64,000 bases of DNA from an uncultured Bacteroidota bacterium. Its GTDB lineage: Bacteria > Bacteroidota > Bacteroidia > Bacteroidales > P3. Positions 25,966 to 36,400 of the stretch are shown in pieces. The stretch covers positions 33,071 through 97,070 of the forward strand of contig CACXXO010000005.1 in the NCBI GenBank assembly GCA_902771735.1, read 5' to 3'. Every line of letters begins with the position of its first letter. Positions within the stretch are counted from its first letter, which is position 1. The notes under the pieces are model-generated. The model made no database searches, was not told the DNA's origin, and was given only the letters and a program-made list of their open reading frames with translations. Both the position numbers and the translations under genes were made by a program.

Positions 25966-28900
25966 ATGAGCAAAAGAATGCTACAGAAGAACTGCAGAAT
26001 GGGAAAGATGGCCATCGTGCTGATGGCGCTGTTGCTGTGCGGCAGCACGCAGGCGCAGGTGGTGGTGAACGGAAGTGTGTTCGGCGCCGGCAAGGGTGTA
26101 TATCCCGGCGTGGATGTGGCCCGCGTGCACGGTAACTCCACCGTGGAGATAAGCACCGGCACCGTGGACAACAACGTCTACGGCGGTGGCGAGTTGGGCG
26201 CCGTCAACGGCAACGCCGACGTGACCATCAGTGGTGGACATGTGGGAGGCAACGACCTCACCAGTTACAAGGGCTTCGTCTTCGGCGGCGGCTCCGGCAC
26301 CATCTTTGACCCCACCTATGCCAATGTCAAGGGCAACACCCATGTGACTATCAGCGGCGGCTATGTGCACAACACCGTCTTCGGCGGTGGCGAGCTGGCC
26401 TCCGTGGGCACCTTCACCTTGGCTGCATCTGCCGATGCCACGAACGACATCGTGATCGGCGAACCCGAAAGCTGCGCCAGTGGTACCGGCCGCAGCCTGG
26501 TGGAGATCAGCGGTGGCCAGATAGGCCACAAGGACGCCACCTTGCGCGTGGATATCGGCTATGTCTTCGGTGCCGGTATGGGTGTCTACACCGACCCCCA
26601 TGCTGTCCACGAACCGGCCCCCTCGGCCGACAACGCCCGTTTCGGCTATGTCAACACCGCCGAGGTGCGTGTCAGCGGCTCGGCCTTCATCGTGGGTGCT
26701 GTGTGGGGTGGCAGCGAGAACGGCCAGGTGCTCGACAGCTGCGGCGTCATCGTCAGCGGCGGCCAGATCGGCAACGGCTATGACTGGACGAACGAAGAGG
26801 GTAAAGGCCTCTATACGGCTGCCCAATGGGACGAAGCCGTTGCAGCCGTCAAGGCCCAGGATGCTACGCGTATCAACAACATCGCGGGCCAGATGCCCGA
26901 GTGCTACCACTGGAAATACGGCCGCGATACCGTCATCAACGGCACTCCCACCAAGCACTACCTCCCCTACGATCGCTATGCCTATGAAACCGGCGACACC
27001 ACGGCCTCCTACAACCCCGGCGACGGCCACACCTTCTTCGGCAACGTCTTCGGCGGCGGCTCGGGCTACTACCCCTATGCCACCGACAATAGAGGCACGG
27101 GCGGCGATTTCACCACCCAGTTCTACGACTTCCAAGGCCGTGTGCGCGGCAACACCTATGTGGTGATCAGCGGCGGCCATATCCTCACCTCGGTCTATGG
27201 CGGCTGCGAGTATGCCGACGTGGTGGGCAACTGCCGCGTGGTGATGACCGGCGGCACCCTCGGTCTCCCCCGAACCATCGACTCCATCACCGACCACCCC
27301 GTCACCAGCTACCTCTTCGGTGCCGGTAAGGGTGACCAGCGTACCGAGTTCAATATGCGTACCAATGTGCAGAATGTCAACGTGAAAGTCAGCGGCGGTC
27401 TCATCTTCGGTTCCGTCTTCGGCGGCGGCGAGGATGGTCACGTGCTGGGCGACGCCAAGGTGACCATCGACAGCGCTGCCTGGGTAGGCACCTGGGGCAC
27501 CTCGTATGTCGACGGCAACATCTTCGGCGGCGGCCGCGGATTCGGCGGCACGGCCTATACGGCCGGCTCCATCGGCGGCAACGTCGAAGTCAATATCAAC
27601 AACGACACCGTGGCGGGCACTCCCGTGAGGCCCACCATGCTCGGCTCCGTCTACGGCGGCGGCCGTCTGGCCTCCGTGGGCTCCTACTTTGTGGCCGTTG
27701 GTGACCCCAATTATAGCCAGCTGCAGGACGGCGACGACCACGGCAATATCACCCTCAACATCACCGGCGGCACCATCGGCAACCTCCGCGAACTTACCCA
27801 CCCCGCCTTCGACCCCGCAGCGAGTTACAGCGTGGGCGATGTGGTGGCCTACCAGAACCAGATGTACAGCTTCATCAGCGCACATAGCGGCGCATGGGAT
27901 GAGGACGATGTGACCGACATCGTGCACACCACCGGCGGCAACGTCTTCGGCTCGAGCATGGGACGTCTGTTCAAGCTCGGCGCCACCGACGAGACCGACC
28001 CCAACAGCTTCCTGCGCATCTGGCCCGGTATGGCCAAGTGCAAGAACACCGAAATCAACATCAGCGGCGACGCCACCATCTATAGTAATGTCTACGGCGG
28101 CGGCGAGCTGGGCTATGTGCTGAAGAACACCAAGGTGACCATCGACGGCCCCGCGGTGACCATCGGCCACGGTGTGGCTACCGGCACCACCGACGCCTGC
28201 TACCTGGGCTCCGTCTACGGCGGCGGCTACGGCAGCGAGAACATCACCCCACACATCAACGACACAGCGAGCATCACCTCCACCTCCGGCTTTGTTTCGG
28301 CGGCCATGCATGCCGGCCGCGTCTACGGCAACACCGAGGTGGAATTGAAGAACGGCCATGTCCTGGGCAACATCTACGGTGGCGGCGAGCTGGCCTCCGT
28401 GGGACGCCGCTGGATGCACATGACCTACGCCTACGATCCCTCAGACCCCTATAAATTCCAGCATCCCTACGACGGTACCGCCGCGACCTACAACTACGAG
28501 GTGAACGGTGTGACCTACACCTCCTACGGCTACAACGCCAATGTGGGCAACACCAAGGTGACCGTCAGCGGTGGTATTGTGGGCGAGGTGACTAATGTCA
28601 CCGTCGGCACCCACCGTGTGGCAGGCCACACGACCGGCCGCACGGGCTCCGTCTTCGGCGGCAGCAAGGGCCGTCCGGGCTACTACGACGATGTAAACGG
28701 TGTAGACCTCGGCTTCCACTACACCCGCATGGCCTATGTCGACCAGACGCAGGTCATCATCCATGGCGGTCAGATTGCCGCCTCGGTGTTCGGCGGCGGC
28801 GAGAACGGTCACGTGCGCTACAACGCCACCGTCACCATGGATGGCGGCACCGTGGGCCTGGAACTCACTGCAGGGGAAAAAGAACTTGACGCGAATGGCG

Positions 28901-31900
28901 AAGCCCGTGTGGATATCTACCACGGCAACATCTACGGCGGTGGCCGCGGTATCGACATGACCCAGGGCGGCTACTTGGGCGAGGCTTCCGGCCAGGTGTT
29001 CGGCAACACCATTGTCGACATCAGCGGCGGCACCGTGCGCCACCACGTCTTCGGCGGCGGCTCCATCGCCTCGGTGGGCACCTACGTCGACTACCCCATC
29101 GTCCCGGGCGACCACGCCGAAGCCTTGACCGGCAAGGCCACCGTCACCATCCATGGCGGCGTGATTGGCTCCGACGGTATGAACAACGGCTTTGTCTACG
29201 GCTCGGGCCGCGGTGTGGCTTATAGTAACTCCGACTTTTCCAACAAGGCCTTCGTCAACAACACCGAAGTGAATATCCAGACCGGCGCCGATGTGCGTGG
29301 CTCGGTCTTCGGCGGCGGCGCCAACGGCCACGTGATGACCGACACCAGGGTGAACGTCAGCGGCGGCACCATCGGCTCGCAGATCAATTCCAGCGACTGG
29401 ACGCAACCGGTGGCCCACACCAGCGGCACCTATGGCGCCGGCGACGCTGATCCCTATACCGGTGCAGCCGGTTCCAACCTCGGCTGGGTGAAATACCCCA
29501 CCAACGACCCCTCCGACCCCAACTATAACGATTATATGTCCCAGCTCGGCGAGAGCGCGGTGACCCACTACCACGGCAACGTCTACGGCGGCGGCCGCGG
29601 TGTGGACCGCCACGACGGCAACTTCAGCACCAGCGCCGGCCGCGTCTACGGCAACACCAACGTCGACATCAGCGGCGGCACCATCTACCACAACGTCTAT
29701 GGCGGCGGCTCGATGGCTTCGGTGGGCTACTATAACGAAGTGCCCATCACCCCCCACTCCTCCATCCTTAGCGGCGGTATCGCCACCGTCACCATCCGTG
29801 GCGGCCAGATAGGCACCACGGGTCACAACAACGGCCACGTCTTCGGCTCGAGCCGTGGTATGGCCGGTAGCGAATACTCCCACTTCGCCTTCACCGAGGA
29901 CACCTATGTCAATATCCAGAATGGCGCTGACATCCGCGGCTCGGTCTTCGGCTCGGGCGAGAACGGCCACGTGCTCAACAACACCTATGTCACCATGACC
30001 GGTGGCACCGTGGGACGCCCCCTCACTGTGGCCTACACCGTGCTGGGCGACGGCACCGAGCTGCAAACCGGCGAAGCCTGCACCTACGAGACGGGCGCCG
30101 ATGCAGCCGTCATCTTCCGCGGCAACGTCTACGGCGGCGGCCGCGGTGTGGACCGCCACAACGGCAAGCTCAGCCTCAGCGCCGGCACCGTCTACGGCAA
30201 CACCCACGTCGACGTCAGCGGCGGCACCGTCACCCACAACGTCTACGGCGGCGGCTCCATGGCATCGGTGGGCTCTACCCTCTATTTCAACGGCACCGAC
30301 ACCTCCTCCTATGAGCCTGTCCGCATTGGGACATCGGAACCCCCCGTCTTTTACGACACGGTAGGCAAACCGGAGCGCTCGCACCGCTACAAGGACTCCC
30401 ATGGCGAATACACCTCTCGCATCCCTGTGGAGACCCCCTGTACCTATAAGTACAAGACAAGCGCCGATGCTACCGATTACACGAGCGACACGCGTGTCCT
30501 GGACCCCGCGACCGGCGACTATTACGACTCTATCAAATACCGCTGGTGGGATCCCGCTACCAGCGACTATACCGCCACGAGCAAAACCTATTATGACGCT
30601 GTCGGCGCCGACACCATTACCGGTATGGCCATCGTCACCATCCGTAATGGTGCCACCATCGGCAACGCCGGCAACTATGTCGTCGACCGCAAGGGCTTCA
30701 ACAACGGCCGTGTCTTCGGCGCCGGCCGCGGTATGGCCGGCGGCGCATATACCGCCCGCGCCAACGTCTTCAACACCGTCGTCACCATCGAGGGCGGCAC
30801 GGTCAACGGCTCCGTCTTCGGCGGCGGCGAGAACGGCCACGTCCTGCTGGACACCCGCGTCACCGTCAACGGCGGCACCATCGGCCACAACATGAACGCC
30901 TCCTATAGCGCTGTTGAAACGGCGTTCAGCGGCCAAGACAACATTATCGCGGCCATGAAGAGCCGTATGGCCAACGTCGGCAACGTCTACGGTGCCGGCC
31001 GCGGATGCGACCTGGCCCATGACGGAACCTACTCCATGAGTGCCGGTTACGTGCGCGGCAACACCGTCGTCAACGTCAACGGCGGCACCATCCACCGCAA
31101 CGTCTACGGCGGCGGTTCGATGGCCCTTGTGGGCGACTACGGCCTCCGTGGCAACGAAGACCACATCCAAGACGCCAACTCCGGTCTGGCCACCGTCAAC
31201 ATCCACTCCTCTGTGGGCGACGCGAACGACAACGTGGCCTTCGGCGGCAACGTCTTCGGCTCGAGCCGCGGACGCGCCAACGACCCCGACAACCCCGATT
31301 TCGACTTCGCCGATATGGCCTATGCTTTCAAGACCCAGGTCAACATCGGTAACGATGCTGGCGACGAGGCCCTCACCGTCTACCGCAACGTCTACGGCGG
31401 CGGCGAAGCCGGCCACGTCGACTACGGCGGCACTACCGTCAACATCAAGAGCGGCACCATCAAGGGCAACGTCTTCGGTGGCGGCATGGGTGCCTCCTCC
31501 TCGCCCACCGCTGGTATCGTCGACGGCAACACCCAGGTCAACATCGGCCTCGAGGCGCAGAGCTCCAACAATGTCGTCATCGGCACCTCCGGCGACGAGA
31601 ACACGGGCAATGTCTTCGGCGGCAACGACGCCGGCTCCTCGCCCCTCGGCGTGATGCGGGTCGACGTGTGGCACACCGGCCACACCGTTGCCAACACCTG
31701 CCCCACCATCTCTACCCTCACCGACAGCGACAAGGCAGCCCTCCTGAACGAGACCAATGCCTCCAACAGCGCCAACTACGCCCTGCTGGGCGTCTACGGC
31801 GGCGGCAACCAGGCCAGCGTCCTCACCGGCGACCCCTCCGTCGACGCTCCCGACTGGACCGGTGCCGCGCTCACCAAGCTCAACAAGAAGTACATCACCC

Positions 31901-33132
31901 AGCGCCTCGACCCCGGCCACAACAGCAACCCCGCCTGGCCCGGCGACACCTCGCGTCTCTCCAAGGTGGTGATCCACTACTGCGATGAGAACACCGTGAA
32001 GTATGTCTACGGCGGTGGCCGTGCGGCCAACACGCTGCAGAACGATGTCACCATCGAGGGCGGCCGCGTCTACATGGCCTTCGCCGGCGGCGACGGTCAC
32101 ACCCTCGACCCCAATACCGGCAACCCCCTCCCCGCCAACGTCAAGAAGTCCACCGTCGCCAACATGACCAGCACCGGTAACGTCTCGGTGCGCGTCCAGG
32201 GCGGTATCGTCTACGACGTCTTCGGCGGATCCAACACCAGCGGTATCATCGAAGGCAATACCTCCATCGACCTCACCCCCGTCAGCCCCTGCGAACTCAT
32301 CAACAGCGAGACCTTCGCCGGCGGTAACGAGGCTGTGGGCAACGGCGGCACCATCGACCTCGTCTGCGGCACCAAGTTCATGAACTTCTACGGCGGCGCC
32401 CGCAACGCCGACATCAACGGCGACATTATCCTCAACGTCCGCGGCGGCGAGTACGACACCATCTTCGGCGGCAACAAGGCCGGCGGCGTCATCGACGGCG
32501 ACGTCACCGTCAACTTCTACGGCGGCCAAACCAAGTGCCTCTTTGGTGGCTCCAACAAGGGTGGCAACATCACCGGCACCATCACCGTCAATGTCAACAT
32601 CCAGCCCGACCCGAGCTGTCCCGATGTGCGCCTCGACTACGTCTATGGCGCCGGTAAGGACGCTTCCTACACGCCTACCAACCCCAACCTTGTGTCGCCT
32701 AAGGTGAACATCATCAATGACGAAATCACCACCGACGTCTTCGGCGGCGGCCTCGGCGAGACGGCCACCGTCACCGCCTGTCCCAAGGTGGTCATCGGCA
32801 CCGACACCGCCGCTGGCGGCCGCACCTACGCCGTCACCATCCTCGGCAACGTCTACGGCGGCGGCTCCGCAGCCCCCGTGGTTGGCAATCCCACCGTCCA
32901 GACCCTCAGCCAGGGCGACAACAGCACCGACCCCGGCACCACCCAGTGCGCCACCACCCTCAACGGTAACGTCTACGGCGGCGGCCTCGGACCCACGGCT
33001 GTCACCACCGGCAACACCACCGTCGACATCCGCGGCAACCGCACCACTGTGGAGGGCAACGTCTATGGCGGCGGCAACGCCGGTAAAGTCACAGGCAACA
33101 CCAATGTCATCATCGGTGACTATGAGCCCTGA
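25966..33132 (+). CDS. Giant YGGG-repeat protein B
   Basis: 2388 residues. The signal peptide ends GSTQAQ, and from residue about 33 the whole protein is repeats. The basic unit is roughly [N/S]-V-[Y/F]-G-G-G-x2-[A/G]-x-V-x-G-N-T-x-V-x-I-x-G-G-x-[I/V], pairs of short strands separated by glycine turns, as expected for a beta-solenoid. Units are grouped into longer blocks with the recurring phrases VFGGGENGHV, GRGVDRHxG, GNTxVDISGGT and VYGGGSMASVG. It ends GGGNAGKVTGNTNVIIGDYEP, the same motif that ends giant A, and has no T9SS sorting domain. It is followed by a strong terminator, so the nucleotidyltransferase, A and B probably form one transcript. I infer a secreted structural or adhesive protein; no enzyme motif is seen. 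Confidence 0.85.
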   Translation: MSKRMLQKNCRMGKMAIVLMALLLCGSTQAQVVVNGSVFGAGKGVYPGVDVARVHGNSTVEISTGTVDNNVYGGGELGAVNGNADVTISGGHVGGNDLTSYKGFVFGGGSGTIFDPTYANVKGNTHVTISGGYVHNTVFGGGELASVGTFTLAASADATNDIVIGEPESCASGTGRSLVEISGGQIGHKDATLRVDIGYVFGAGMGVYTDPHAVHEPAPSADNARFGYVNTAEVRVSGSAFIVGAVWGGSENGQVLDSCGVIVSGGQIGNGYDWTNEEGKGLYTAAQWDEAVAAVKAQDATRINNIAGQMPECYHWKYGRDTVINGTPTKHYLPYDRYAYETGDTTASYNPGDGHTFFGNVFGGGSGYYPYATDNRGTGGDFTTQFYDFQGRVRGNTYVVISGGHILTSVYGGCEYADVVGNCRVVMTGGTLGLPRTIDSITDHPVTSYLFGAGKGDQRTEFNMRTNVQNVNVKVSGGLIFGSVFGGGEDGHVLGDAKVTIDSAAWVGTWGTSYVDGNIFGGGRGFGGTAYTAGSIGGNVEVNINNDTVAGTPVRPTMLGSVYGGGRLASVGSYFVAVGDPNYSQLQDGDDHGNITLNITGGTIGNLRELTHPAFDPAASYSVGDVVAYQNQMYSFISAHSGAWDEDDVTDIVHTTGGNVFGSSMGRLFKLGATDETDPNSFLRIWPGMAKCKNTEINISGDATIYSNVYGGGELGYVLKNTKVTIDGPAVTIGHGVATGTTDACYLGSVYGGGYGSENITPHINDTASITSTSGFVSAAMHAGRVYGNTEVELKNGHVLGNIYGGGELASVGRRWMHMTYAYDPSDPYKFQHPYDGTAATYNYEVNGVTYTSYGYNANVGNTKVTVSGGIVGEVTNVTVGTHRVAGHTTGRTGSVFGGSKGRPGYYDDVNGVDLGFHYTRMAYVDQTQVIIHGGQIAASVFGGGENGHVRYNATVTMDGGTVGLELTAGEKELDANGEARVDIYHGNIYGGGRGIDMTQGGYLGEASGQVFGNTIVDISGGTVRHHVFGGGSIASVGTYVDYPIVPGDHAEALTGKATVTIHGGVIGSDGMNNGFVYGSGRGVAYSNSDFSNKAFVNNTEVNIQTGADVRGSVFGGGANGHVMTDTRVNVSGGTIGSQINSSDWTQPVAHTSGTYGAGDADPYTGAAGSNLGWVKYPTNDPSDPNYNDYMSQLGESAVTHYHGNVYGGGRGVDRHDGNFSTSAGRVYGNTNVDISGGTIYHNVYGGGSMASVGYYNEVPITPHSSILSGGIATVTIRGGQIGTTGHNNGHVFGSSRGMAGSEYSHFAFTEDTYVNIQNGADIRGSVFGSGENGHVLNNTYVTMTGGTVGRPLTVAYTVLGDGTELQTGEACTYETGADAAVIFRGNVYGGGRGVDRHNGKLSLSAGTVYGNTHVDVSGGTVTHNVYGGGSMASVGSTLYFNGTDTSSYEPVRIGTSEPPVFYDTVGKPERSHRYKDSHGEYTSRIPVETPCTYKYKTSADATDYTSDTRVLDPATGDYYDSIKYRWWDPATSDYTATSKTYYDAVGADTITGMAIVTIRNGATIGNAGNYVVDRKGFNNGRVFGAGRGMAGGAYTARANVFNTVVTIEGGTVNGSVFGGGENGHVLLDTRVTVNGGTIGHNMNASYSAVETAFSGQDNIIAAMKSRMANVGNVYGAGRGCDLAHDGTYSMSAGYVRGNTVVNVNGGTIHRNVYGGGSMALVGDYGLRGNEDHIQDANSGLATVNIHSSVGDANDNVAFGGNVFGSSRGRANDPDNPDFDFADMAYAFKTQVNIGNDAGDEALTVYRNVYGGGEAGHVDYGGTTVNIKSGTIKGNVFGGGMGASSSPTAGIVDGNTQVNIGLEAQSSNNVVIGTSGDENTGNVFGGNDAGSSPLGVMRVDVWHTGHTVANTCPTISTLTDSDKAALLNETNASNSANYALLGVYGGGNQASVLTGDPSVDAPDWTGAALTKLNKKYITQRLDPGHNSNPAWPGDTSRLSKVVIHYCDENTVKYVYGGGRAANTLQNDVTIEGGRVYMAFAGGDGHTLDPNTGNPLPANVKKSTVANMTSTGNVSVRVQGGIVYDVFGGSNTSGIIEGNTSIDLTPVSPCELINSETFAGGNEAVGNGGTIDLVCGTKFMNFYGGARNADINGDIILNVRGGEYDTIFGGNKAGGVIDGDVTVNFYGGQTKCLFGGSNKGGNITGTITVNVNIQPDPSCPDVRLDYVYGAGKDASYTPTNPNLVSPKVNIINDEITTDVFGGGLGETATVTACPKVVIGTDTAAGGRTYAVTILGNVYGGGSAAPVVGNPTVQTLSQGDNSTDPGTTQCATTLNGNVYGGGLGPTAVTTGNTTVDIRGNRTTVEGNVYGGGNAGKVTGNTNVIIGDYEP

Positions 33133-33145
33133 TGCTTCACACAAC

Positions 33146-33189
33146 AAAAAAATCCCCGCACGGCACAATTCCTTGCGGGGATTTTTTTT
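33146..33189 (+). terminator. Rho-independent terminator after giant B
   Basis: A 15-bp perfect stem: aaaaaaatccccgca (33146-33160) and tgcggggattttttt (33174-33188), 13-base loop, T-run. It begins 13 bases after the giant B stop codon and separates the A-B unit from giant C. Confidence 0.93.
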
Positions 33190-33214
33190 AAACGTTCCTT
33201 TGGCCGTCTGGCTG

Positions 33215-33236
33215 GAGACGCAGCAGGCTGCGTCTC
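33215..33236. repeat. Short palindrome gagacgcag / ctgcgtctc
   Basis: A perfect 9-bp stem with loop cagg just after the giant B terminator. Short 'gagacgca...tgcgtctc' palindromes recur in many Bacteroidetes intergenic regions as I remember them; only one is seen here. Confidence 0.5.
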
Positions 33237-33287
33237 TACAATTCTGTTAATTTCTTGTTAAATTATGATAATAAGGATTTTTTTTTG

Positions 33288-33295
33288 TATATTTG
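33288..33295 (+). promoter_or_regulatory. Probable -7 element for giant C
   Basis: TATATTTG fits TAnnTTTG and lies about 110 bases upstream of the giant C start, just after the terminator. No TTTG is seen at the usual spacing, so it is weaker than the other promoters called here. Confidence 0.5.
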
Positions 33296-33404
33296 CAGAT
33301 TGGACGAATTATAGACTCATGGTATAACTTTTTATATATCATGTTTTTGGGTGAAATATATGCGTGTGAGAATGGACTACTGTCGTCCCAAGTAACGAAA
33401 AAAA

Positions 33405-36400
33405 ATGAACAATATGACAGAGATGAAAAAGACAGATCGACATATGCAGAAAATCATTTTTGGTATGAAGCCGAAACGGATGCTTCCATTGCTCTTTTTG
33501 TTGGCAGCAGTGGTGCTGCCCATGAATCTGCGTGCCCAGGAGAGTTCCACGGGCACCTACACCCTCACCAACGGTACCCATATGTGGCTCGAAGGTCCTG
33601 AGGGCAGCGAGTACGAGACCGATGTGTTACTCAGGAACGACTGCTACGGTGAAGCGATTCACGGCAACACGCCCGTGAATCTTCACACCCATATAGGCGA
33701 CTACTACCTGGCCCTCGACCTCAGTGACCCCAACAACCCCACTATTGTCAATGTGCCCACCAGCACAGGATTCTCGCGCTACTGCGTGTGGAACCGCACG
33801 GGTATCACTGGCTACTACTACCAGGAGTGGGACAACTACCGCTACTACATCATCGGCACCCGCAACAGCCTGCGTATCGAGAAGGTCGAAGTGGGAGCCT
33901 CGACGGCCTACTTCTCCAAGTTCTTCAACTGGGATTTCGGTGCTGCCGTCACCGACATCACCTACCGTAACGGTGTACGTCACGAGGCCCACTACTGGAT
34001 TATGTTCGACACCGTGGGTACCGACAATACCCCTGCCAACGGTGTGTGGCGCATGTCGGGAGACACCTATTCACGTCCCGAGAGCCGCATTCTGCGTTCC
34101 GACATGTCGGAGACCTACTGCGACGCCATTGTCGGCCATATCGACGGCCACGACACCACCTGGATTCCTGCCGGCCAAGGCGCCATCTATCTGCCCGTCA
34201 ATGCCACCTATCACGACATGTCTGTGAACTTCCCCGCCGGTCAGGGTTTGACAGGCCTCAGCCTCGACAAGACCGTTCTCAAGTACGGCGACCAACTGGT
34301 GGCCACCTCCACACTCAGCGTCCCCGGCACGGTGCCCGTCACCTTGGGCTACTACGAATTCGTCGAAGAGACTGACCGCTACGGTATGAACTCGGACTAT
34401 CGTTACCGCAGCGACCCGGGCTACGGCAGCGCCGGTACCCCTACCACACGCACCTACTACTACTGGGACAACGCCCCCACCACTCGTCAGTCTTCCGCTC
34501 CTACACCCGTGAACCGCAGCGTTAGTGTGGTCAAGAAGGAATATGACATCACCTCCAGCGCCCTGCGCTGGGTGGACACCGCCACCGTTGGCGACAATTT
34601 CCAGGTCCATTGTAACAACGTGCCCAACCGTGGTACCAGCGGCTGGATTTACCTCACCGTCACCTACAACAACGGCGTTGTGCAGCGCGACAGTGTGCAC
34701 TTCGACTTCTCCATCGAGGTGACCACACCCCCCTTCCCCGAGCCCAAGAACGCCCCTGTGGTGAAAGGCTACGTGGTGGGCGGCGGCCGTATAGCCAATG
34801 TCAGCGGCAACACCTCCGTCACCGTGCACAGCACCGACTCCCTCTACGCCCTCTATGGCGGCAACGACATTGCCGGATGGGTGCAGGGTGCCACCGGCGC
34901 CACCATCCAGCTCGGCACCGCGAAGACCAATGCCACGCACCCCGTGCATATCGGCTATGCCTACGGCGGCGGTTGCGGCTACTACACCTACCAGGGTATC
35001 AACCCCGGTTTGGTGAAGGCTTCCGACGGTGTTACCGACTCCCTTGTGGACTCCTACATTCACAACGGCCACGAAACCAGCCTTGAATACCAGGCCTACT
35101 TCTTCAACGGCAAGGTCTACAAGTGGAACTCGCTGCCCAGCGACTACGCCACCTATGCCGCCCAAGCCATTGAGCATGGCGACCACACCTATTTGGCTGG
35201 CGCTGCCTGGGACGACAGCAAGCTGGTGACCGACGTGGAATTCAAATACCGGCCCCAATATCTCTGCGATGGCTCCTACGACCCCATCCAGGTCGACGCC
35301 ACAGAGAACGGCAATGGTGGCTCCTGCATGACCGATAAGCAATATCTTGGAACCGTGCCCTACATCAAGACGGCCCATATCACCGTCGGTGTGCCCATTG
35401 AGTCGTTCTTCCCCGCCAACTACAACGAACTGTCGGCTGCCGACAAGCTGACTGCCGAACTTGCCGCTGTGAATTCTGCCAAGGCTTATAATGACTATAT
35501 CCTCATCGACTCGCTCTTTGGCGGCGCCGAGAACGCCTTTATCGGTGTCACCTCCAACGAGCTCAGCCACCCCGAAAACGCCGTCACCATTGATATCCAC
35601 GGAGGCACGATCTACGCTGTCTTCGGCGGCAACAACTACGGCGGCTCTGTGGCCAACACCTCGACGGTCTTCGTCAATGTGCACGACACCAAGACCACCC
35701 CCACCAAGAACATCCAGAACACCTACTTCACCGGCTACGGCCGCGAGTACGGTATCCGCTACCTCTTCGGCGGCGGCAACTTGGTCGACGGATCGCATGC
35801 CAACGTCACCATCAACGGCGGCATGATCGACACCTGCTACCTCGGCGGCAACATGGCCGAGGTGATCCGTCCTTTGGGTACGGTGAACTGCACCGGCGGT
35901 CGCTACATCTTCGACAACGATTCCATCACCAAGCAGTGGGAGGGTGGCGTCCTGGTGGACAAGCCCCTCTACAATCCTTCGGCTGGTGCTGGCCATGAGT
36001 GGGACAACTACGACAGCCTCGTCAACAGCAACCCCGACCGCTTCAATGCCGAGATAGGCCGCTACAACATCCGCGTGCTCTTCGGCGGCAGCAACAAGGC
36101 TGCCATGAACACCATCAGCCAGATCAACCTCCTCTCGGGCGGTATCAGCAGCGTCTATGGTGGCGGCAACGCCGGCGACATGCGCTACAGCGAACCCACT
36201 ACCAGCCTGCCCCGGTGGGTGCAGGACAGCTCCGTGGTGGGCTTCACCGGTTGGAAGTATCAGCGCCCGAGGGTGATCAGTACCATCGTGCATAGCGAAC
36301 CCCGTTCGCGCATCATGGTGGAATATATCTACGGCGGCTGCCGTATGGCCAACGTCAAGGGTTCCACCATCCTGTGGCTCTCCGGTGGTGTCTTCGGCTA

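Noticed and set aside
28441-33168. 1575-codon minus-strand frame opposite giant B
   Set aside because: It consists of repeated AAVDVAVDGA-type strings that are the mirror of GGCGGC-rich repeat codons. Similar mirror frames at 23916-25718, 25981-28419, 34071-36803, 37098-39218 and 41427-44069 were rejected for the same reason.
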